A stretch of DNA of 64,000 nt. Origin: Rosa chinensis (taxonomy: Eukaryota; Streptophyta; Magnoliopsida; Rosales; Rosaceae). The notes under the pieces were generated by a model that searched no databases, was not told the origin of the DNA, and saw nothing but the letters and a program-made list of their open reading frames with translations. Of the stretch, positions 47,961 to 55,419 are shown piece by piece; positions within the stretch are counted from its first letter, which is position 1, and the number at the start of each line of letters is the position of its first letter. A program made the translations under genes and the position numbers. The DNA lies in assembly GCF_002994745.2 (NCBI RefSeq), contig NC_037094.1, positions 43,289,139 to 43,353,138 of the forward strand, in the 5' to 3' direction.

Positions 47961-48940
47961 GATAGTACTGTAATCTGTTGGTACCGGTGATAGTGAGGAA
48001 GCCACCGAGAGTTCTGGTATGCTAGGCCCCGGGATGAAGAAAGGCAGTGAGTCACCCAGATGTCGTGTCAGCCGAGAGGAGAGAGATAGCGAGACCTGAA
48101 AATTAGTGAATTGTGTGCCGGAGGCTAGTGTGTACCGGAGTTGTTTCTTTTTTTTGGAAACTGATAGTTTCTTCGGTGCTCAGGGAGCTTGGGTTTATGA
48201 ATGAGGCTAGAGGATGCCGGAGAGTCACTCTGAGGTGCCAAAAGCCATTTCAGGTTAGGCCACGGAGAGGTGGAGAAGCTATAGGGTTCCAGATTTGGTC
48301 CCTAAGAGGTGATGAAGCTTCTGGTGAGTCACCGAGAAAGGAAGATGTTGCCGGAGAGACATGGATGGGTGATGCCGGTGAAGAGATAAATGCATCGAGT
48401 CCAATTAGAAGTTAGGGTCTCCGGGGTCGGTTGACGTACAGGACTATATATAGCTGGACCTTGATTCTTCATGATGCATGGACGAGCAAGACAAGTACTC
48501 GTATGAGAATGGCTGCATGCATGAGCAAGCAACAGTGGTGTATGTATGACCTCGCTGATTTGGGCCTTGGCTTGGTGGGTATCATAGGCGAGATGAATAT
48601 GAGTGGGAAGAGTAACAAGGCTATTCGTCTGAGGGTGCAGGGTGTGCACGTACCCGCTGACTCATGAGTCTCGGAGAGGAATGGAGCTTGGGAGTAGGGT
48701 TGAGGGTGCGTACCCACTGGCTCGTGGTACCCGCTGGCTTGTACCCATGGCTAGAGGCTTGGGTGGGGAAAGTGAGGGGTGTCTTGAGTGTACCCACTGA
48801 CTCGTGGTACCCGTACATGACCCTTGCTCAAGGTCGGAGGCTTGTACCCAAACTCCTAGGGCCCCTCCTTCTATGAAACATGATGGGTATCATGGGCGAG
48901 ATGAATATGAACTGGAAGAGCAACATGAATTTTGTATCGA
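47961..48940. other. Non-coding interior (right part) of the Tat-like element
   Basis: There is no supported gene. GTACCCGCTGGCTCGTGG-like units are repeated at about 48650-48820, and ATCATGGGCGAGATGAATATGA-like segments near 48578 and 48886. It is the leader side of the minus-strand element. Confidence 0.6.
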
Positions 48941-48959
48941 TTCCCACAGACGGCGCCAA
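48941..48959 (-). other. Primer-binding-site-like sequence of the Tat-like element
   Basis: On the minus strand it reads TTGGCGCCGTCTGTGGGAA, a motif commonly found directly after the 5' LTR of Tat/Athila-type gypsy elements. It abuts the LTR at 48960. Confidence 0.75.
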
Positions 48960-49416
48960 TGTTTCATGTGTGAGAAAACGGAACGGGAACTAAGTATAAG
49001 GCAAGGTAGAGAGTGAGAGAGAAATGACACAAGCATGTATAATGGTTCACCTTGCCCTTGAGGCAAGGCTACGTCCACTTAGATATTTCCATTATGAGTG
49101 AGGCCAAGTAGCCTTTGTAGTATACAAGTGTGAGGATCATGCATCCATCCTTTCTAAGAAGGGGAGGACTTCCTTTTATAGCTAAAGGAAGTCTCCTTCT
49201 AGTTTACATTTTCGATGTGGGACATAATACACATATTTGTTTCTCTTGAAGCCTTTTGGAGAGCATGGGAGGGTGGCCTCCGGGCTAGATACCGGCCAAC
49301 CTCTACCATGGCAACGTAGCTCGAGTGTCGATCTACCAGATGCATGCCATAGGTGGGGCTAGCCATGTCATGGAGCCCACCTATGAGATCGTTGCTTATG
49401 CTTGGCGGTATGTACA
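48960..49416 (-). repeat. 5' LTR of the Tat-like element
   Basis: 457 bp, flanked on the right by TSD GCCGC (49417-49421). On the minus strand it carries a TATAAAAGG box (near 49165-49175) followed by GAAGTCCTCCCC. Confidence 0.85.
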
Positions 49417-50235
49417 GCCGCCGACCTCCGAATTGAGCGGCAAGACCTATGCAAAACTCTTCCGCTCAACAAGTACTTCAACATTCAAAACTAGCACAAA
49501 GTCTGAATGAAAGTCATTTAGCCGAAATTTACCTCGAAAGATTTGAAACCCGAAGAACCCTAGAATCTCAATCTTCGAAATTCTATCTCCACAAGTTGAA
49601 TCGTTGCAAGCTACCTTAGGAGAAAGCTTCTACGTCCTCAAGAATCGCAGCATATGGTGGCCAGAATCATGATTTCCAACATGACCTCCGATTGCAGCGC
49701 TGCCACCACTTCCTGCCGTCGATAGCTCGACCCAGGCGACAAAGCTTCCACAGACTTAGAGAGGGGAGTGAGGCGAAGAGAATGGAACAAGCGGCACTTT
49801 GATTGGTGGCCGGAAGAGGGAGAAATCACCGGATGAAAATCAGTCCCCGATTTCTGCTCGGGAAAGAAGAGAGTGAAAAGTTTCCGAAAATGGCAACTTT
49901 AGGTTTTTCTGATTTTTTTTTGATTTTTTCGTATTTAACCAAAATAGAAACTTTTTCCGATGGCCATAACTTCTTCATACCAACTCCAATTTTCGTATTC
50001 TGCATGTCCATGAACTCGTATTGACGCGCTCTACAACTTTCGTGAGGGAAGTTTTAAGAGAAACTTTGAATAAATGTCAACGCTTTGACCGCTCGAAAAT
50101 AAAACATTTCGCGTAATTATTCATCCAAAACACTTTTGCTCCACCCTCGAACAACAAAATTGTACTAAAGAACATTTTATTAATTTCCCGAAATTCCAAA
50201 AAATTAATAACGAATTTTCAGGGTATTACAAGACA

Positions 50236-51951
50236 ACAGGCAAAACCTAACACAACACATGGAAAGAAGTACCTCACTATCACACGTCATTCTAGCAACA
50301 AAAGCAGAAATAGATAAGGTACCTTCTTCCCTAGCACCCTGCTGAACAACAGCAAACACCCTAGCATTTCCTTGAGGTAGTTGTCTCTGTTGGTTTCCTT
50401 ATCCCGCACCCTGTGCTTGGCTACAATCATTGGAGTAATGCCTTGCCTGGCCACATCTAAAGCATATTACGTTATTCGGCTTCGTGCAACTCCTAGCAGT
50501 ATGGTCCATCTCGTTGCAATTGAAACACCTCACAAGTACCACCTGCCCCACAGGTGCAGCCCTAACAAGTACAGCTGCCGCCTGTTGATAGGGTTATCAA
50601 TGGGTCGTGTCAAGTTGGGTTCGTTTCGGGTCAAGGTATTTGTAGTGCGCAAGATACAAACTCAAACCCAAACCCAACCCATTTAATAATCGTGTCAAAA
50701 ATTTAAACCCAAACCCAACTTATTTATTAAACGGGTTACCTGTTTCCAATCCGCTTAACCCCTTTAATAAATAGGTCGTGTCGTGTTAGACAAAATGACT
50801 CATTTAGGCGACCCATTCAACTAAAAAATGCATAAATTGATAAATTCACTAAAACCTTCACAAGTCGAAGAATATAAATAATAATATATAATTCTTAAAT
50901 AATTAAATCCAATAATTATAAAGAAAAATATTTCAAATTGTCTAATCCTATGATTAAATACTCCTAACGTCCAAAATTTCAAGAATATGTATAGCATAAT
51001 CGGGTTATACGGGTTCATTTTGTGTTGGTGGGTTGACCCACGACCGACCTGCTTTTTAATCGTGCGGGTTCAACCCGCTTTATTTCGTGCAGATTTCATG
51101 TCGTGTCGGAATCGACAACCCTACCTGTTGACGAGTCCTCCGCCTCTTCCAAGACCTACCCTAATTATCTGTCCCATCACTGCTCTCTGTAGTTGCCTTT
51201 CACTTCCCTCGGGAATCCCTTAAAGCCGACAACTCATCCTGGCAAGTCTTGTTTTCCTGTTCCATTGCCATGGCCTTAGCCACGATGAGTGCCACAGTAG
51301 GCAACTCCAGCATAGCCACATCATGTGGCCCACATCACGCCTAATGGAAGGTTTCAGTCCCCGCTGAAACTTCTTGGCCAAGCTCAAGACATCAATCGGC
51401 TTCACAAACCAGTACAATTGGGAGAATCGCGCTTCATAGTCCCTGACACTCATGTCCCCCTGGACTAGAGCAATGAACTCCATCTCCAACTGCTCGCTCA
51501 TCGAAACAAGAAAATACTTGTTCCTGAAGAGTCTCACAAAACCCTCCCAACACATAGTGGATATATCACCTGCCCTTTGTGTGCACTCCTATCACACACG
51601 TGCTTCGCTATGAAGCAGAAAGGCAGCTATCTCCTTCTTCTCACCGTCGATACAGACAACCATCCTAAAGTAGTTTTCCATGTTATCGATCCATTGATTA
51701 GCCAACATGTGGTATGTGCCCCCTTGAAATGGAATAGCTGCTAGCTTCATAATTTCCCTAGCCAACCTCGACAAACGAGTGGCATCCACCATCTCAACAA
51801 CAGGTGGAGCGGGCATCTCAACATGTGATGCCTCCACCTCCTCCTCATGGTAAACCTCTTCCACAGGAAGAATCTTGCCTATTCCTCTAGCTCTACCCCT
51901 GCCTCTGGGTCTACCTCGACCCCTAGCTCTGCCTCCTTGTGAATCTATCAC
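50236..51951 (-). pseudogene. Gypsy B gag, interrupted by a hAT element
   Basis: The minus-strand ATG at 51951 opens an Arg/Gly-rich start (GGRARGRGRPRGRGRARG), followed by the gag domain with FQGGTYHMLANQWIDNMENY and MEFIALVQGDMSVRDYEA. Where Gypsy A reads RVWW, this copy reads two stops (TGATAG in place of TGGTGG, near 51590). A hAT element then splits the C-terminal part. Beyond it two intact zinc knuckles are read (CFNCNEMDHTARSC and CFRCGQARHYSNDC, about 50425-50545). It ends before any protease motif. It is a close relative of the gag at 18071-19165. Confidence 0.9.
50591..51123. mobile_element. Non-autonomous hAT element with 8-bp TSD CCTGTTGA
   Basis: The 533-bp insert is flanked by CCTGTTGA (50583-50590 and 51124-51131). 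Ends are TAGGGTTATCAATGGGTCGTG and the complement of TAGGGTTGTCGATTCCGACAC. The 8-bp TSD and TAGGGTT ends fit hAT. The inner part is A/T-rich without a transposase and carries GGGTTNAACCCG-like motifs near each end. Removing it restores continuity of the gag reading direction. Confidence 0.95.
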
Positions 51952-52333
51952 CTAAGGAGCATAGCACACTTGGTTAATACTTGCATAACTCGTAAACATA
52001 AGTATAAGTTAAACAACATGACCTCAAAAATCAAACAACTATTCTTTTACGAAAGGATACAGTTTTGTCTGAAGACCATCCTCAACACTCCACCGGAGTT
52101 CAATCCAGAGGTTTCCATTGCTCAAAAGATTGCAGCTCAAAGAAGATACACAAAAGTACACAACTTCACTAACAGAGCAGACCAATGCTCTGATGATCCA
52201 ACACTCTAACCCATAACTAATACTCCTACATACCAAATGATTATATCAATACTGAAGAGCATCAGATGGGGATCCGCTGCAGACGGGTCATCGTTCGAGT
52301 AGTACTAATTATCACCAAATTTGTACCTTACTC
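51952..52333 (-). other. Gypsy B leader between PBS and gag
   Basis: Non-coding on the minus strand. Counterpart of 17811-18070 in Gypsy A, with shared landmarks such as the GATCCCCATC segment (as GATGGGGATC near 52264). Confidence 0.75.
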
Positions 52334-52345
52334 TCTGATACCAAA
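52334..52345 (-). other. Primer-binding site of Gypsy B
   Basis: The minus strand reads TTTGGTATCAGAG directly inside the LTR end (TGTCACGCCCC at 52347), complementary to initiator tRNA-Met. Confidence 0.88.
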
Positions 52346-52346
52346 C

Positions 52347-52780
52347 TGTCACGCCCCAATTTTTAAACAACATTGAAAAAATCAATATAATCCCAGAATT
52401 ATACATGCGTGAATGGTTCAGCCATCAATACAAAATACCTAGAAAGCTTTTTCCTTTTAAACCAAATACTTACTGATGCTTTGAACCCACTATGTCAATA
52501 CAGACTCACTCCATAGAGTCAAATATTACATAAGTTTATGAATTAAATTGCCACAACAAATAATAAGTAAATGCTCCTCAGAGCTTACTACATAGCGGAA
52601 GTCTAAACAACGGTAAAGTCACAAAATTGGGTTCCTACCGTAAAGCTGCAACTATCGGAACTCAGCTTCAGCCACGATTACCCTGACCAACAGGATTAAC
52701 CCCTACACCATCGAATAGTGCACCGGGTTGCCATGTAACAAACCCAGTAAGCTTATGAAAACTCGTTTGAGTAACTCATA
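52347..52780 (-). repeat. 5' LTR of Gypsy B, truncated
   Basis: It aligns with 24500-24890 and 58512-58945 until about GAGTAACTCA (52779), where LTR similarity stops abruptly and sequence resembling the gene-upstream region begins. The remaining ~2.3 kb of LTR and the right-hand TSD are missing. This is the junction between unit 1 and unit 2. Confidence 0.85.
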
Positions 52781-53016
52781 ATTGTAAATTGGTCCACAAC
52801 CTCGTCTAAGTAGCATGTAGAAACGAAAATGTTTGGCTAAGGAAACTATTAATGATTTCGGTAATTATTAACTCTTTAATTTATGTCCTTTTAAGAGAAA
52901 AGATCCCTTAAGGATGGAGGTGATTTCAACATGTAAAAAGAATTATATATGGTGTAGGAAATTATTAATGATTTAATTAATTAAAAATAACAGACTTCTC
53001 AATTCTTTCCCTTTTA

Positions 53017-53517
53017 GGCCCCGTTTGGATGGTAGGAAATTATGGTATGGAATGAGAATTATTTCATTTTTCATTTAATTGTGCAGTTTAGTTGTAATTA
53101 GAGATTGGAAAGCAAATAAAAAATGAGATATGACTGTAATTGACTCCTTCATAAAGCCTGAATAGAATTACCTAGTCGGGGTGATTTTCTAATTCCATTT
53201 CCTACTGTAAAAGGCAAAATTACATAAATGATCTCTCTAAAAAATTTACATTACCTTGCAAAATATTCCTTAGAAGTTGATGTCATATTTGTACTTTAAT
53301 TAGTAAACGAGTGTTATTAAAAATTATAATTTTATATTTCATCCTTATGACTTACCATATACTACAATAGGAATGAAAAATTAATTACAGAATTTAATTT
53401 TCAGTAATGTTACAAACATCTACATGGAAATACAAAAACCTATTCCATCCCATATCAGTTTGGAAATAAAAGTAAATCCATTTCCTATTTTGATATTTCT
53501 GCCAACCAAACGGGGCC
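53017..53517. mobile_element. Tourist-like MITE with TSD TTA
   Basis: The 501-bp element begins GGCCCCGTTTGG and ends CCAAACGGGGCC, a perfect 12-bp TIR, flanked by TTA on both sides (53014-53016, 53518-53520). The TTA target and these ends fit PIF/Harbinger (Tourist) MITEs. There is no coding. A truncated copy at the same relative place lies in unit 1. Confidence 0.92.
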
Positions 53518-53814
53518 TTAGAGGATAAGATTTATTAGTTATTAATAATTTGGTCAAGTATTAAACCAGTTACCCACATTTTAATTTTTCATAACCATTA
53601 AATAGATTACTAATCTAATAATCATTTTTTTTTTAAATGGTTGTATGGCAAACCGCCAAGTACCTTGTTATTAATAAAAGACTCTTTTTTTTTTTTCGTT
53701 TTTAGAGAAAAAAATTCCTTAAGGATGGAGCTAATTTCAACATGTAAAACGACTTATGTTTGGTGAAGGAAATTATTAATGATTCAATTAATTAAGAATA
53801 AAAGACTTTCAATT

Positions 53815-55120
53815 AAGAATAAGAATGCATATCAGTATCAATATGGTACATAAATTGATTAATCTTACCTACTGTGTGCACCTTTCTTTTTCATTTGTAT
53901 CAGCTCTCTTTTCCCTTAATTCGTAATATTTATCACACCAAAGCTTTTCAATGATCTTTTCAAGATAAGTTCTCTAAAAATTAAAACGCTATGCTCTCCC
54001 CAAACCCTAGACTCCCCGTTCTTGGAGTCCTTGAATGGAGGCCGATGCCGGCCTCCTCTCTAAGGAGAGTCCTTCTCTCCACATTTCATGGCCTTTCAGG
54101 CCTCCAGAGACACTCTTTTCGGTGAACTCCCAACCACATCAATCTCTCCGGCAGATTGAATCGATCGACCCAGATCTTCGATTTTCTCAAGAGGAATCTC
54201 GAAGGAAAACCGGACTACAGTGTTGGGGTGGTACGGCCTTCCAGCGTCTAATTTCTGGGAGGGATATGTTAGGTCGGGTTCGACCACAACAAGGGTGGCT
54301 CAAGGATGATTGGTCGAAATTGCTGTTACTGAGCAGATCCAAGGAATCGGTAGGGGTGATGGTGCAATAGGTTCCGGTATACTATGCTCTCTGATGCACG
54401 GTGGTCGGATCTGTGGCGAAGTCACTAAGGAACACGTCGATAGCTTTCACGGCAGCGACAACGGTGCTAAGATATCACAACGCAGTGGCCTGGGCTTCGC
54501 GTCAGTGGGTTCAATATCAGGCCTGCCGACAGTCTGTACGTGCTGCGGTGATCGTGATCAGTGCAGGAGAAGGACAATGTGATTTGGGTTGGGTGCCCAT
54601 ATCACTTTCAAGACCCAATGTGTGGCCCAAATTTGTTGGGTGGCCCAACTCATGTCTGAGACCCAGATCAGCTGGAACACTTTGGGTGTCCAAATTATTT
54701 TTGGATACTTCTTGTATTTGGGTCCTTTTTTGGACCAAATTGATGGACGCTAATTCTTTAGGGTTTCATATTTGGGATCCCAGAGGGTTAATTCTAACTA
54801 CATTTTGGTTTATCTCATGTGGTACTAGCGAATTTTCTGGAGTAGTACTGAAGGAGGATTCAAACTGTTCTGTAATAGCGAAGCATGGAGTGTTCAATGA
54901 ATGGACCTATTTCTATGTACCACTATGAGTATTACCACATCTTCTTGTTCTGTCTGTATATGGCAGCGGAAGGGTATGTAACGGCCATTCTGGCTTAAGG
55001 CTAACACAAGTTTCTCTTGTTTGGATGACACTCCAGAAAATTTTCTGGATGTGTTACGATATGATTGCAATCAACACTATTGAGTTCTAATCTATAAAGT
55101 TCCTTGATTCAAAAAAAAAA
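53815..55120 (+). mobile_element. L1-like retroposon remnant with poly(A) tail
   Basis: Absent from unit 1, where TTTCAATT runs straight into CTTTTTCTTTTTAGAGAATAAG. It has a leader-like part (AAACCCTAGACTCC..., from 53990) and a 3' part ending AGTTCCTTGATTC plus 10 A, as in plant L1 3' UTRs. The short frames (54035-54370, 54401-54928) show no RT motif. No clear TSD was found, so a deletion at the insertion site is likely. Confidence 0.65.
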
Positions 55121-55332
55121 ATCTTTTTCTTTTTAAAGAATAAGATTTATTAGTTAATTATTAATGATTTGGTTAAAGATTAATTTGGTTAACCCACATT
55201 TTAAATATTCATAACCATTAGATACATCATCAATCTAATCATCAATATTAAAAAAAAATGGTTGTATGCCAAACAGCCAAGTACCTTAAAATTTTCCATT
55301 TTCACAATTATCATCATCGTCATCTTCATCAG

Positions 55333-55340
55333 TATATAAG
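55333..55340 (+). promoter_or_regulatory. TATA box of peptide gene copy 2
   Basis: TATATAAG, 80 bases before the ATG at 55420, in the same context as copy 1. Confidence 0.7.
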
Positions 55341-55419
55341 TTGCATATCAATCACTTTTTCTCACACATATTGTATAAGATAGCATACATCTTGTTTGGT
55401 TGCAACCCAAAAGATAATC

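Larger units (their letters stand above)
35507..49416 (-). mobile_element. Large non-coding LTR element (Tat-like, LARD type) with TSD GCCGC
   Basis: LTRs of 470 bp (35507-35976) and 457 bp (48960-49416) are direct repeats starting TGTTTC and ending TATGTACA. They are flanked by GCCGC (35502-35506, 49417-49421). A PBS-like TTGGCGCCGTCTGTGGGAA (minus strand, 48959-48941) abuts the right LTR, and the LTR TATA box (TATAAAAGG) is on the minus strand, so transcription runs right to left. The interior without the nested Copia is about 4.2 kb and has no gag or pol motif. I would class it as a large retrotransposon derivative. Confidence 0.85.
33508..50230 (-). mobile_element. Solo LTR (reverse), TSD AGACA, split by a 13.9-kb insertion
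   Basis: The pieces 33508-35506 and 49422-50230 join to about 2.8 kb. The right end is GGGTATTACA followed by AGACA (50231-50235). The left junction reads AGACGTCACGCC; if the original was AGACA-TGTCACGCC, a 2-base (AT) deletion explains it. It lies between the gag and the tail of Gypsy B. It belongs to a related but distinct LTR family. Confidence 0.8.
24500..52780 (-). mobile_element. Gypsy B: gag-only Ty3/gypsy-like retrotransposon, expanded to 28 kb by nested insertions
   Basis: Read on the minus strand: 5' LTR (52780-52347, its outer part missing), PBS (52345-52334), gag (51951-50236, broken by a hAT element), a solo-LTR insertion (50230-33508), a non-coding tail (33507-32919) with PPT, and the 3' LTR (32918-24500, broken by two solo LTRs). 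Without the nested DNA the element is only about 6 kb. It has no pol. The outer flank at 24495-24499 is TAAGG. The same TAAGG target flanks the solo LTR 58512-61294 in unit 2. Confidence 0.88.
52900..55295. repeat. Upstream region of copy 2: a ~290-bp repeat present twice
   Basis: Segments around CCTTAAGGATGGAG...TTTCAACATGTAAAA, AGGAAATTATTAATGATT, GATAAGATTTATTAGTT and ATGGTTGTATGGCAAAC...CAAGTACCTT occur twice. The first copy is 52905-53690 (split by the MITE 53017-53517). The second is 53700-55290 (split by a LINE remnant). The same two-fold structure is in unit 1 (22217-23400 and 23430-23700), so this older duplication preceded the unit duplication. Confidence 0.75.

Noticed and set aside
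54401..54928. 175-codon plus-strand frame
   Set aside because: Inside the LINE remnant; no endonuclease or RT motif. It reads through leader-like and 3' UTR-like sequence.
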